Of a stretch of DNA of 64,000 nt, positions 48,801 through 60,164 are shown in pieces. Position 1 is the stretch's first letter. Each line of letters starts with the position of its first letter. Source of the DNA: Cepaea nemoralis (lineage: Eukaryota > Mollusca > Gastropoda > Stylommatophora > Helicidae); NCBI GenBank assembly GCA_014155875.1, contig JACEFZ010026847.1, positions 62,001 to 126,000 on the forward strand, read 5' to 3'. The translations under genes were made by a program, and so were the position numbers. Under the pieces are notes generated by a model. That model did not search any database. It was not told the origin of the DNA and saw nothing but the letters and a program-made list of their open reading frames with translations.

Positions 48801-51800
48801 ATGTACATGATCTCAGAGGACTCAAGTCACTACAGGAGGTGGTAGCAAACATCTGGCTAGAATCAGAAGCAGGGTACACCGGAGTTACAGTTGAAGATTT
48901 CAGGTGAACTCTAGGACAGTCACAGGAAGACTTCTACAAGAAAATCTGGCAGATTTATCTGTACAAATGAGAGACAGGGCAAGGCCAAGAGAGAAGATGC
49001 TAGACTGTTTGGCATCTTGACATGGAGGAACAGCTGTATCATAAATGACTGGCAGTACAGAAGACTGTTAACAGTCATTATGAACAATGCCCCATGGCAT
49101 GGGCAATAATAAGAAGAATGACTGATTGTACATTTACTTCTTCTTTTTCTTCGTCAGGTTCCTGTCTAGTGCAGACATCAGTGACCATACTCTCCAATCT
49201 TTTTTGTCATCTGATATTTTCAAGTTTGTGGTGCTATTTGTAGCTTTGTAAGCCTCCTGCATATATATTTCTTCGTCTTATCTGCCTCATGGCCTAGTAT
49301 TTCCCAACATATGGCTAATTCCTCTTCTCCACTTCTTCTATTAATATGCCCCATGAACTTCATGTCTTTTCAGTTTTAATAAATCTCGGTACCTCAGCAT
49401 TTGTTTTCTTCTGTGTCAACGATATTCTCATCATTCTTTTCAAAAACAACATTCAATTTCTTCGCCATTTTATTAACCATTGTCCAACATTTGCATCCAT
49501 ACAGAAGAGCAGACTACACTCCAGTTTTTGGCTTATTTATTATAGCTATATAAATTACAAATAAAAATAACTTTTAATCTGAACAACAATTTATTTGTAA
49601 GCGTTAATTACTTCAGTATTAAACACAACAGTTAACTCATAAACTACCAGATTGTTGTAAAAACATGCTGTGGCAGATTTTATCTTATATTTTAAGCCAA
49701 GGGTATGTCTGCAATCTGTCAAATTTTAAACAAATATGAAAAAATATGCATCAGTTATAATGTATTTATAATTAATTAAGTTAACTGCCAGCAACATATG
49801 GTAGTAAATGAGCAAAAATTGGATACGTCCCAAATCAAATCTTGTGATATTCTGATGATTCCATTCTATAAAGGGTTTCATTTGTGATTATCCTCCACGG
49901 AACATAGCAACCAACAAGGAAATGGCCCTTTTAAACACCTTTAGGTATATTGAGCATATAGAACAACTGCATGCACTCCAGGCATGATGTGGCAAACATC
50001 ACACAGCTGACCTTCACTTCCCAAAACATTTCCTGGTGACCTTTGCAGACTGGGTTGACCTGGGAGCCCGGGTGAATTTTAAAAACCTACCTCAATATGA
50101 ATTTGACCTCTGGGCTACCGGGCAAGTGTCTAATCACTGAGCACCACAACCCAGAAACATACATCAGTGTAAATAACTTTTTTTCTCTCTCTCTCGCTCT
50201 CGCTTTGAACTCAAGGTTAGTCCATAACACACTACTTGTAGCACTTTTCTGAACTTTGTGCGTGGAGTGGCTTTCCCTATTACCAGTGTCCCTCACCATC
50301 AGGCGAACCAAACCCACTCCGACTTCAGAGGTACTTGAAATTTACGTCCCCAAGTCATAAATAAGAAGTCAAGATTCTAGTCCAACTGTCCGGTGTAGGA
50401 GTTGAACCCCTTACTTCGGCATCAGCACACTGGATGTTTAAGAACGCTTGTCCTTATTCATTCTGCCATGCCTGACCTCTTGTAAATAACTGATTTCTAC
50501 ACCACTAAGTATAGCAACTATGACAACACATGACAGACACTTACCCCCTCCTTTTTATAGCCCCCGACAGTAACTGTTTCTGTGAACTCCGGCTTGTGGC
50601 AGATCCAGCCTGGGATGATAATGCTGCTGCTGCTGCATCTGATGATGTTGACTTCTCTTTTGTTTTGTCCTGCACTTTCAGTACTGATGCATTGTGTGGC
50701 AGTTAAGAATGAAAGAACTGATATCACTATATCAATTTGATTATCAACATTTTCTGAGCAGCTGAAAGACCTATCTTTAATCAGTCAATCTCTTCAATCT
50801 ATACATCCTAGCAGCATTTATCATTAACTTGCCAAAATCTATCATCAATCTGTCAACTTCTTAAATGTATAAATTCTAGTAAGATCCATTGTCAGCCTGC
50901 CAACCTCTTTAATCTATAAACCCTTGAAGCATATATCATCATTCTACCAACCTCTTTAATCTAATAACCCTAGCTAGATCTATCATCAATCTGCCAACCT
51001 CTTGAATCTATAAACCCTAGTAAGATCATCATTCTGTCAACCGCTTTATTCTATAAACCCTAGCAAGATCTATCATCATTGTGTCAATGTCATTATTCTG
51101 TAAACCCTAGCAAGATCTATCATCAATCTGTCAACTTCTTAAATGTATAATCCCTAGCAAGATCTATCGTCATTCTGTCAACCTCTTTATTCTATAAACC
51201 ATAGCAAGATTATCATCATTCTGTCAACATCTTTATTCTGTAAACCCTAGCAAGATCTATCATCAGTCTGCCAACATCTTTAATCTATAAACCCTACTAA
51301 GATCTATCATAATTCTGTCAACCTCTTTAATCTATAAACCATAGCACGATCTATCATCAATCTGCCAACTTCTTTAATCTATAAACCCTATCAAGATTTA
51401 TTGTCAATCTGCCAACCTTTTTAATCTATCAATCCTAGTAAGATCTATAATCAATCTGCCAACCTCATCAATCTATAAACCTGTTCAATCAATAAACTTT
51501 AGGAAGATCTTTCACCAATCTATCAATCTCTTTAATCTATAAATCTAACAAATTCTATCACCAATCAATCAACCTCTACAATCTGTAAATCCTTACAAGA
51601 TCAATCAACTTCTTCAGTCCACAAATGCCCAGCTGGCACTGAGAGAAGCGATTATAAAGCATTTACTAAATGAAGCAGTATAATTAACAGGCTATAAACA
51701 TACTACAGCCATACTGTTGTGTGAATGTCTACCTGTAATCATACTACAATCATACTGTTGTGTGAATGTCTACCTATAAATATACAACAGTCATACTGTT

Positions 51801-54800
51801 GTGTGAATGTCTACCTATAAATATACTACAGTTATGCTGTTGTGTGCACGTCTACCTATAAATATAATACAGGCATACTGTTGTGTAAATGTCTACCTGT
51901 AAATATACTACAGTTATACTGTTGTATGAATGTGTACCTATAAATATATTAGTTATATTGTTGTATAAATGTCTACCTATAAATATATTAGTTATATTGT
52001 TGTATGAATGTTTGCCTATAAATATGCTACTGCCATACTGTTGTATGAATGTCTACCTATAAATATACTACAGTTATACTGTTGTGTGAATGTCTTCCTA
52101 TAAATATTTTAGTTATACCATTGTATGAATGTTTACCTATAAATATACTGTCATACTATTGTGTGAATGTCTAGCTAAAAATATACTATAGTCACAACGT
52201 TGTGTGTATGTCTAACAGTAAATATGCAACAAACACACTGCTATGTGTATGTTTAACTATAAACATACTATAGTCACACTTGTGCAAATACATAACCATA
52301 AACATACTACAGCCACACTATTGTGTGAACAGCTTCGTTACCTATAATATATATAGTCATATTGTTGTAGAATGCCTAGCCATAAATTTTCAATACTGTT
52401 TGTATTAATCCTACCTATAAAAAAATTATACTTTTGGTTTGAATGTCTTTTTATTTTAGTTATAATTTGAATGTTTTTCCTAAAATAAATGTCATTTTTG
52501 TGAAGGGTCTGTCTTTTAGAAATTATAGTCAAAATGTGTTATGTCTAAAGTAAATAACAACTAAACATACGCTATGTGTAATTGTTTTTATAACATATTT
52601 ATTTTTCAAAAAACTTACTGCAAATATATAATCCATAAAAGTACTACAACACTATTGATAATGAACATCACAATAAAAATTACAGTCATAATGATTATGA
52701 ACACTTAACTATAATATACTGCATTCACATAGTTGGTTGTGTGAACGAATACCTAAGAAAAACTTTATAGCCCACAAAAGTTTGTTGAGAATTCTCTAGC
52801 ATAAATGTCAAAATACAGCTGGAAAGCAAAATTAACTGATTATCTTAACAAGGATATTTTCAACTCTTCCAGCATAGCCTTTTCCTCCCTGTTACGATCC
52901 TTCTCAATCTGCATCTGTCTCTGAGATACATAATCAAGGAACTTGACTTCATCCTCATCCAGACATTTAACGCTGCTCCCTGTATGAATAAAAAATATAC
53001 ACCATGATATAACTTCTCTCAATAACAAGTTCTTTACTCTTGAACTGCGAAAACAGTAATTTCTGTAATTATGATGACAATGGATTTAATATGCCATAAC
53101 ATTCTGTCTGCCTTGCACTCTGAATGAAGGTAGAAGGTTCATTTGCTGACAATATCATTCCACTCACAGGGTTATCACTGCAGCTTTTGTGCTCTGTCCG
53201 ACATTTTTGACAGGCTGTGCTGCTGAAAGAGACTCGCATGTGGGATAAAACCCACATCTTATTGTTGTATATAATGTTCTAGTTTCATCAGCCTCTTTCA
53301 GATAATCGTTAGTTACTCTGGCAGTCCAAGGAATTTGCAACAATTGCCTCAGGAACCACATCTCTGCTGCTTCCAAATTCTTCCTAATTTGTTCATTTAC
53401 ATTTCAAGATCCACTGCCACACAGCAAAACAGGTTCTATAAAGCAATTCAGCACTTCTCTTCTTACATTCAATGACAGTGACTTATTGCATAAGACACTT
53501 TACATTTTTGAAATGCAGCTTTTGCTTGCCCTATTCTGTTCTTAATGGTGACACAACGAAAGAAATTAAACGATGACTATCTATTGCTCTTCAAAGACTA
53601 AAACAACTGAATAAATTATTGAATGGGATAGATAGAACTACAAAAATTAGATTTTTAAGAGCATGCATCTTTCCCATTGCAACATACGCCTGTGAGACCT
53701 GGACACTTACTAAACAAGCCGAACAGCGCATAAATGCCTTTGAATATAAATGTTATAGACGAGTTCTAAGAAGATCTTGGGTAAAGAAAAGAACAAATGC
53801 ATGCATACTTCAAGAGTTGAATATTGGAAAAGGTTGGCTATTAAAGACGATAAAACAATGACAATTGAAATATTTTTGTCACTTGAAATGTCATGAAAGT
53901 TTGGAGAGAATAATAATGGAGGGGTATATGCCAAGGAAGAGAGGCAGAGGAAGGCCAAAGAGAAGATGGGTGCAGCATGTGGCGGATGATCTCCAGATGA
54001 GTGTATCGGACGCGGGACATCTTGCTTATGATTGAGTTTCCGGAAGGATGTTAAGGGATCGAGGTTCTGCAAAGGATATGCTACTGAATGAATGAATTCT
54101 GTTTTTAATCTCTGTTGTGCATCTTCTATCTGATGTTATAAACACTCCTAGGTATTTAAAATTATCCACTTAGTTAAGAATTTTCCCTTCTATTTCCATT
54201 TCACAATTTCGTGTCACCTGTTTCTTTGATATCACCATTGTTACTGTTTTCTTGATATTCAAGGAGAGTCCTTTCTTTGCACTCTCTGTTATTACAATGT
54301 CCAACAATTGTAGATCTGTTGCATTATCCGCCACCAATACAGTGTCATCTACATAGCATAGATTGTTTATATTAAACCTCCGATTAGTATTCCTGACTTC
54401 CCTCTTATCTCTCTCACTTACAGCCTACTCTTTGCAATGTTCAACTGCCATGGGATACTTAACATGTATAATTTGAGGAATAGATATCTGATCTCATTAC
54501 CCAAGCACCTGTGGTACCAGCATTCTCAACTTTATGCTGAGATCACACCCAGTACCCTCTGAGCTGGATAATCATGACTATTTCTGTTGCAAGTTTTAGT
54601 TGCATTTCCTGTTACAGGACGTCAACAGTCAACCTCAGCATTTTTTGGCTGTTACTGATTTACTATGCAAATTTACGTTCAGTAGTTTCCCATTGCTTTC
54701 TGAATGACCAACACTCACACCATTGTATGGAAACCAGCATAGGCAGTCTGCTCTTAGATCATCTGCAGCTGTGTTTTGAACGCGTTCATAACTCCTTCAC

Positions 54801-57800
54801 CACAGCAAGTTAACTGATATCAAAGTGTATGATTGTTGCCAGATTTGTGTCCACTTGGGGTTGAAACACATGTCTGATGACGACGAATGTTCATCGGGAC
54901 TAGAAAATAAATCATAAACACGTGGAAACATGCTGGTGGTGAAAATGCATCCAGTGCAAACGAGGATTGGATTCACTGTTTGGAGTCATGAAGACTTTGA
55001 AGCCAGCCTCATTCAAAGACTGATCAAGGAATGAGTTTTTAAAAAAAAGACAATTCAGTCAGTCTTATTTCTGTTAATCAATTGTGCGACTGGGGCCATT
55101 AAGAGAAGCAAAGAACAGTAACATGTCATAAGAGATGACTAAGAAGGGTTGGCCTTGCACTGGCTGCCCCATTCGCAGAGAAAACCTGAGCTGAAAGATC
55201 CAACCAACTATGAACAAGTTTAAAGAGGAATAACTCAGGAACCTAGAGGACCGGAGGCTTTTCCAGAAGAAGTATGCCGCAAAGCCACAATGAATCTGCA
55301 ACATCGACTTACATCCTGTCTTCTAGTAAAATCTTCAGAACTGGTAACTAGAATGTTAAAACTTTGTATGAACTGAAAAAGATAGCAGAGGTGGTGGAAG
55401 AAATAAAATGTTATAAGATAAAACTCAAGAAGAAAAGAAATGGAGAGATATATGAATAATATGGAGGAGGACATGAGGAAGTTGCAGAAGATAGAGTGGC
55501 TTAGCATGAGTTGGTTGAGGGCCTATGTTCTAATGACAGCAGCAGAAGAAGAGATTCCTGGTTTTTTTTTCTGGTGCCATGGGGTTTGCACCCTTTGCTG
55601 AAATGTTCCCAGTGTGATCTATGAGAGGAGACTGGAACACCATGTACAATGAAAGTGATTATTCTTTATGATCCAAACTACATCACTGAGAACAATAGAA
55701 AAAAAAACCAGTGAAGCCATCAGCATCATCATCATCCATTGGCTTGTCCCGCATAGAATAATGCCCTATAAGAGTCTTAAAATGTCTCTCTATATTAAGC
55801 CAGATGTCCTGCCTCTACTGCTGCCATGTATAAATTATCTACCACATCCTTAATCCCATCTACGTTGTGGTCTGTCTCTGAAACGACCGGTTCCAGACAT
55901 AATTCATGTCCTTTTACATCCCCAAAGTGTTACATTTTCCTCAATTTTATTTATCTTATAAAAAAAACAATCTTTTTCTATATTAATTCTTTTTGAACAT
56001 ATCTGTTTGTTCTCTTTTCCGAGAAATAAATGATCAATGCTTTTCTGAAACATCTACACTCAATGGCTAATATGTGCTTTTCAGCTGATTTGTTGTAATC
56101 CAAGTATCCCACCCATATGTTGTCACAGGAAATGTGCAACACTGAAACCAAACAATTTTGTTTTGTCATATAAATATGAAAACAACTTACGCAGTTTGGT
56201 TTCCTCCTCAAGCTCTCTTTCTTGATAGTCCTTATTAGCCTGCAACTGTTCAAAAAGAGATCTTGTCTCCACTTCTGGGCATTCTGATTGAATTTAAAAA
56301 TCCAAAAAAAATATAAGTGTTAGACTACAATTTAAAGTTACAAAGAACATATTAATTGAAAATTGAAAGGGTGATCTGACAGCATTATTAGAAACAAATA
56401 AATATGAATTGAATTAGTCAGTAATGCATTAGATAAGTAATTATAGAATAAACTGGACAGGTAAGATGGCTACAGGAATTTCACAAGCTTTGTGTAGTTT
56501 TTTTATTCCTGGTAACCAAATTTGATTTGGGTCAACCTGGGAGCCCGTGTCTATTTTAAAACTCAAACCTGACCCAATACGGATTGAACCCACAGCGCCC
56601 GAGCCAGCAGGCGAGTGTCTAGACACTACACTATCATGGCTCCCTTCTTTCTCTGTAACTTTTAAAAAATTGCCTTGTGAGGTAGAATGGACATATTTCC
56701 AGCAAAATCTAATCAATTCACTTGATTATTCAAATTATTTAATTTCCGTATTGTTCCCTCTTATCTCATATATGCTAGCTTCATTAGTTATTTTTACCAC
56801 GAGAATTACTGAGGAAAATTGGCGTTCAATAACCAAAATATTATGTCACAATTTAGTAATCACACATAACAGACAAAGTTACGAGGGTAAGTTAATAAGA
56901 AGTCACAAATGGCTGTAAAAAAATAATTAACTATAATAACAGCTTGAAACCAGTTTATTTTTATACATACATTGTCCCTTTATTTCTCAACATAATTTCC
57001 ACCAACACTGATGCATTTACTGTTTTCATTTACCTGACATCCCACAGACCTGTGTGACTTACTTATTGACTCGTCTTCGTAACTTTTTCTACCCAGCTAT
57101 GCAATGCTTTACGGGAAATCACTAGGGGCTAAGTCCACTGAAAACCCACCTTGGTGGCAGACATTTTGCGAGTGACGCCGAAGGTGAATGTGAAGTGAAA
57201 ACGTGGTTTAGAAAACAGAGCACACAGTTCTATGCAGCCGGTTTGGGAGGACTGATAAAACGATGGGATAAGTGCATCGATGTTGGTGGAAATTATGTTG
57301 AGAAATAAAGGGACAATGTATGTATAAAAGTTAACTGGTTTCAAGTTGTTATCATATTTAGTTATTTTTCTACAGCCATTTGTGACCTGTGGGCCTCAAG
57401 AGTTTGAGAAATTGTTTGAAAAAAGTTTGAGAAATTGTGCGCCGGTCTCTGTGGCCAAAGGCTTGCGAACGCGGTTCGTGAGCCGCTTACCAGGTGTTCA
57501 AAATGCAGCCACAACCAATTTGTGCAGCAGACCGTGTCTCGTTGTGCAATGGCAAACTACTGAACGTAAAAATTTGCCTAGTACATCAACAGCAGCTGAA
57601 AAATGCTGGTGTTGACTGCAACATCCTGCAAGGGATATGCAACATCTAAAAAAAAATTGTGACTTATTAACTTATCCTTGTAGTTTAATCAAATTAAGAG
57701 CTGAAACTTTCAAACAAGAGAAAACCCTCCTCTATTCATGCTGTGATTCAAGAATAATTTTGTGTACTTTCTAATAACGCAATGAACACTTAACAAATAT

Positions 57801-57974
57801 AAAATGTTGATGCTTTTAACTAACTGTAACTTGTTTAGATGTTAATTACACTATTACAAAATATATACCTATTGGGTCATCTGGCTTTCTTACTCTGTCC
57901 CATTCTGCTTGCCTCTTCTGCCGTTCTTCCTGCACTTGTTCCTCTGACACAAATGCTTTGAACTGTCCACTCAT
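45644..57974 (-). CDS. PSME3IP1: PSME3-interacting protein (FAM192A/NIP30), six exons
   Basis: Coding exons, in transcript order: 57974-57869, 56283-56191, 52979-52850, 50683-50545, 47711-47655, 45886-45644. Known role: a nuclear partner of the proteasome activator PA28-gamma (PSME3); the N-terminal domain is shared with Fyv6. Seen: FVSEEQVQEERQKRQAEW, then RKPDDP joined across intron 1 to ECPEVETRSLFEQLQ, then CLDEDEVKFLDYVS, QKQLLSGAIKRR, and VVAGILPGIADY followed by an acidic serine run SDSSTENESNSSDSEED that suits CK2-type phosphorylation. All of these match the human protein in order, and the total of about 250 residues equals it. An in-frame TAA 30 bases upstream supports the ATG at 57974. 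Three one-base excesses break the frame (see findings). Intron 4 has a GC donor. Introns are filled with repeats. Confidence 0.88.
46125..46330 (-). mobile_element. SINE family C
   Basis: Reverse complement of the 27822 body; ends at the head sequence GTGTTTTGAACGCGG. In PSME3IP1 intron 5. Confidence 0.75.
46335..46515 (+). mobile_element. LINE C-terminal fragment
   Basis: ERGRPRNKMLDNLTTWHGGT then MIGSTQDRRNIH. Confidence 0.65.
46769..47065 (+). mobile_element. SINE family B, full length
   Basis: GTAGGCATGGCTGAATGGGT, CATCCGGTGTGCTGATACTG, GGGGGTTCAACCCC, then the shared body, ending in A17 at 47054-47070. Confidence 0.85.
47655..47711 (-). CDS. PSME3IP1: PSME3IP1 exon 5 (GC donor)
   Basis: Acceptor TACCTTTACAG; 57 bases; donor GAAG|GCAAGT, a typical GC-AG donor context. 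The frame ending KYSRTAEGE is phase 1 and joins exon 6 as A-SPEEPPDAK. The entry phase disagrees with exon 4 by one base, so either the five-G run in exon 4 or an early base here is in excess. The amino acids are not themselves conserved. Confidence 0.5.
48090..48530. repeat. 27-bp minisatellite, about 16 copies
   Basis: ACGGTTGGGAGACAAATATC plus TACACTA; ACGG and ATGG variants alternate irregularly. The nine-residue repeat frame (VGRQISTLT) is a by-product. In PSME3IP1 intron 4. Confidence 0.95.
48960..49110 (+). mobile_element. LINE C-terminal fragment
   Basis: RQGKAKRED / REKMLDCLAS, GGTAVS, MTGST: same tail as 46335, frame-broken. Confidence 0.5.
49140..49560 (-). mobile_element. LINE fragment (tentative)
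   Basis: The minus strand gives KFMGHINRRSGEEELAICW, then LGHEADKTKKYICRRL, similar in style to LINE tails. Confidence 0.4.
49565..49940. other. PSME3IP1 intron 4, AT-rich
   Basis: No repeat or coding signal recognised. Confidence 0.4.
49945..50150 (-). mobile_element. SINE family D
   Basis: TGGCAAACATCACACAGCTG, TTCCTGGTGACC, GTTGACCTGGGAGCCCGGGT; head reversed at 50120-50150. Confidence 0.65.
50195..50485 (-). mobile_element. SINE family B, full length
   Basis: Reverse complement of 46769: GGTGTAGGAGTTGAACCCC, CATCAGCACACTGGATGTTT. Confidence 0.85.
50545..50683 (-). CDS. PSME3IP1: PSME3IP1 exon 4
   Basis: Acceptor ATGCATCAG, donor GGGG|GTAAGT. It has a low-complexity stretch (five alanines, serines) ending QKQLLSGAIKRR, the counterpart of human QAKLLAGAVKHK. 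The spacing to exon 3 (about 35 residues) equals the human protein, so no exon appears to be missing. Confidence 0.75.
50765..51615. repeat. ~46-bp degenerate tandem repeat, about 18 units
   Basis: TCTATCATCAATCTGCCAAC and CTCTTTAATCTATAAACCCT recur with high divergence. In PSME3IP1 intron 3. Confidence 0.88.
51690..52370. repeat. ~41-bp degenerate tandem repeat, about 16 units
   Basis: ACTGTTGTGTGAATGTCTAC plus CTATAAATATACTACAGT. Confidence 0.88.
52850..52979 (-). CDS. PSME3IP1: PSME3IP1 exon 3
   Basis: Acceptor TTCATACAG. It reads CLDEDEVKFLDYVSQRQ then EEKAMLEELK, matching human GLDEDETNFLDEVSRQQ. The donor CTT|GTTAAG leaves phase 2, whereas exon 4 needs phase 1. Contracting the 4-base run at 52857-52860 by one gives ELKYP and the right phase. 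Confidence 0.83.
53260..54425 (-). mobile_element. LINE fragment split by a nested LINE
   Basis: The 5' part, 54425-54110, reads NLCYVDDTVLVADNATDLQ (intact YVDD) and SLNIKKTVTMVISKKQV. The 3' part, 53546-53260, reads KNRIGQAKAAF, then AAEMWFLRQLLQIPWTARVT and ETRTLYTTIR. IKNRI is present on both sides of the insertion. Confidence 0.85.
53547..54095 (+). mobile_element. 5'-truncated LINE nested in another LINE
   Basis: Flanked by ATTCTGTTCTTAAT (53533-53546) and ATTCTGTTTTTAAT (54096-54109). It encodes LRACIFPIATYACETWTLTK, YKCYRRVLRRSWVKK, MPRKRGRGRPKRRWVQHV, and ends with a CTGAATGAATGA tail. Confidence 0.92.
54425..54570. repeat. fragment of the 9850/41140 repeat family
   Basis: ATGTTCAACTGCCATGGGAT, GGAATAGATATCTGATCTCA. 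Confidence 0.55.
54587..54815 (-). mobile_element. SINE family C
   Basis: Reverse of 27822, through GTGTTTTGAACGCG to AACTCCTTCACCACAGC (head). Confidence 0.75.
55290..55560 (+). mobile_element. internally deleted LINE: EN start fused to C-terminal tail
   Basis: NVKTLYELKKIAEVVEEIKC (start of the AP-type endonuclease domain) is followed within about 60 bases by YGGGHEEVAEDRVA and HELVEGLCSN, which normally end the polyprotein. Confidence 0.6.
56191..56283 (-). CDS. PSME3IP1: PSME3IP1 exon 2
   Basis: Acceptor AATCAG, donor CTGC|GTAAGT. It reads CPEVETRSLFEQLQANKD and then a charged helix, matching the human DPRSLYERLQEQKD region. Phase 1 to phase 1. Confidence 0.87.
56490..56645 (-). mobile_element. 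SINE family D
   Basis: Minus head GATAGTGTAGTGTCTAGACA and B-box GTGGGTTCAATCC. In PSME3IP1 intron 1. Confidence 0.7.
56879..57386. mobile_element. mariner-type deletion derivatives in fold-back arrangement
   Basis: Arms 56902-57020 and 57267-57386 are about 119-bp inverted repeats. The right arm encodes the + strand transposase end WFRKQSTQFYAAG, LIKRWDKCIDVGGNYVEK, stop (about 57193-57307). The left arm carries the same KCI...YVEK end on the minus strand. Left outer end TTACGAGGGTAAGTTAATAAG pairs with the inverted TTATTGACTCGTCTTCGTAA at 57064-57083, suggesting one 205-bp MITE plus a second truncated copy. Confidence 0.75.
57440..57640 (+). mobile_element. SINE family C
   Basis: CTGTGGCCAAAGGCTTGCGA head, then GCAAACTACTGAACGTAAAA and CTGGTGTTGACTGCAACATC. 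Confidence 0.7.
57869..57974 (-). CDS. PSME3IP1: PSME3IP1 exon 1 (start codon)
   Basis: Starts MSGQFKAFVSEEQ and ends RVRKPDDPI in phase 1, at donor ATAG|GTATAT. It covers the conserved FVSE...EEW block of the family. Confidence 0.85.
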
Positions 57975-58254
57975 TTCCAAAGCCAAGTTGTATTTCAGAC
58001 TTTATTAACAACTACACGATGATCAGCAAAACAGCGGTGACCTATATTTCTCCTGTTCAAAGCAGTTTAAAACATAGATATTTGAATTATCATTATTAAT
58101 GATAACCTAAGAATATATATATATGGAAAATAAAAGGACATGTGCAAACGTTTAAAACAATGGTAAACCTGTCAACTAGACTACTTTCTTACCTACCTAC
58201 CTGACTGCCTTCCTTCCATCCTTCCTTCCAGGCAGGCAGGTAGACAGACAGATA

Positions 58255-58560
58255 TATGTTGTTTGTCCATCAAGAATGATGATGACCATTCATTTCATCC
58301 AGTGGGGTTGAAAGTGAGGAGCCGTGAGTTCTAAGATGGCTGGTAAGGCCTATTTTAGCTTGAAATGTTCTTTGACAATGTGGACAAAGAATGCTTTATA
58401 TTCCAAGAGGAGGATCTCCTGCAGTGGTTTTTTTCTGTCCAGCCTTTTTATCACAGCTCTTGCAGTCATGGTTGCTTCACAAGTGACTGCACCCTTGTGT
58501 AATGATGTACGTACGCCACGAATTTCTGACAGATATATATATAACTTCATCTCCATGTGG
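58255..58560 (-). mobile_element. LINE C-terminus with C2H2 finger
   Basis: RGVRTSLHKGAVTCEATMTA, then after a frame shift CPHCQRTFQAKIGLTSHLRT plus H, a stop, and a GGTCATCATCATTCTTGATG end. The CxxC...HxxxH finger near the stop is a known LINE tail signature in invertebrates. Confidence 0.75.
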
Positions 58561-58909
58561 TAATGGATGGGAAGCATCCCAGAAACCACAAACAATATGT
58601 TGCATGATTTATTGCCTGGCATATTTTGATGCATCTCGTCAGGTGCTTATTGCAGAATTTTATATATGAAGTGAATGGACAAAATATATTTTGGCTTAAA
58701 AACATAACACATATAGTCAAATGTGGAGCAATGTGATCCCAGCAGTAAAAGCAGAATCACTGTGAAATATTTTTGTCAGCACAATCCTGGTTTTAGATGC
58801 CTAATGGCTATGGTCTCGACCAGACCTTCATCATGCTACTAATGGCCAAACCTACCAAGGACCGAGATCTTTGGAGATGCCATTTGGCATATATATATAT
58901 ATCTTCTTC

Positions 58910-59290
58910 TTCTTCAGCTTTCCGAGCCATTGAGGTTCTTTGCTGCAAATACAATCCGTCTCCATTCGTCTCTCTGGTTGACCCTCTCTTGCCAGTCGTT
59001 GATTCCAAGTGCTTGTAGGTCTGTACATGTATTATCTCTCCACCGTCTTCTTGGTCTACCTCGGGGTCTACGGTCATTTATTTCCTGAGTGTAAGCGAGT
59101 TTTGTTTCCCTATTATCTTCCATTCTTTCTATATGCCCCAGCCATTGTAGTCTATTAGCCTTCATGATACCAGTGATTAGCGGGGACTTAAACAGATCAT
59201 AAATGTCTTTGTTACTTCTTCTTTTCCACTCTCCACTTTGTGTATCCCTAATGGGTCCAAAGATGCGTCTTAAAAAGAGCCTAGTCGATG
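58910..59290 (-). mobile_element. LINE C-terminal fragment, open frame
   Basis: LRRIFGPIRDTQSGEWKRRS, IMKANRLQWLGHIERMEDNR, RRPRGRPRRRWRDN, LQALGINDW, WRRIVFAAKNLNGSES, stop. 126 codons without interruption. Confidence 0.88.
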
Positions 59291-59294
59291 GCAT

Positions 59295-59670
59295 GAGCGA
59301 TCATACTTTCCCGCATTTTGCAGCCTCCAACAGAATATATCAAGTCATGTGCTGGTCCTCTCTGCAATTACAAAGGGCTGTCAAGAATCTTCTTTTGATG
59401 TCTGTATCTATCTCTATTTTACTACAAATCTATCCAGTTGTCACATGTTCCAGTTTGCCTCGTATCGTAATGTGACCAAAGATAAACAACCGCCTATTTC
59501 TGATGTTTGTAATAAATTGTAATTGTGTCTTAGCTTCTTTCCACAAATGAACACCACTGCCTTTAAATGTACATTTAGACATGATATGATTCTTTGTTAT
59601 GACCATTACTTCTGTATTCCTATTATTCAAGCTGAGTCCCATTTTTTTTCCACTTTCTACAACCACTTAA
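59295..59670 (-). mobile_element. LINE fragment (second family)
   Basis: KKMGLSLNNRNTEVMVITKN, then RNRRLFIFGHITIRGKLEHV, ending in the CTGTCAAGAATC block. Confidence 0.6.
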
Positions 59671-60160
59671 TTTATCATTTCCTGTAGTTTATTCTGATTT
59701 GCTACTGTCAAGATAGTCTCATCAGCCATGTCTGCGAAGTTATGGTGTCCACTTGATGCTCAGAAGTCACCGAATTTGATTCCAGAAAAGGCTGGACATT
59801 TTTCAAAGAATTAATGTTATCACACATTCTGATGTCTTGGGTAAAGTATCAGATACCCAGCCTTCTCAGATAAGAATAAAAAACAGAAGGTCAGATTCTG
59901 TTGTCACAAAATCCCATGGTAGCTGGAAATCCCAAAGAGTAGGCCAAAAGGCCAAGGCTGTGACAAAATTGTTGGGATAGAAGACCTATCCACATGTATG
60001 TACAGCCTGTTACCTGGGATGGAATCTGTCTAGAAGAAGCAAAACCTTACACAAACACATGCCGAAGTCAGGTACACTGACACTGAGTTCATAATTAGTT
60101 GTGACACACTCACCCTCGAAAAAGAAACGAAGAAAAAGAAAAATAATTAGATTACTCATT
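59671..60160. other. no firm assignment
   Basis: 59671-59740 still resembles LINE RT antisense (ADETILTVANQN on the minus strand). The rest shows SINE-like blocks (GTATCAGATACCCAGCCTTC). Confidence 0.35.
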
Positions 60161-60164
60161 CTGG

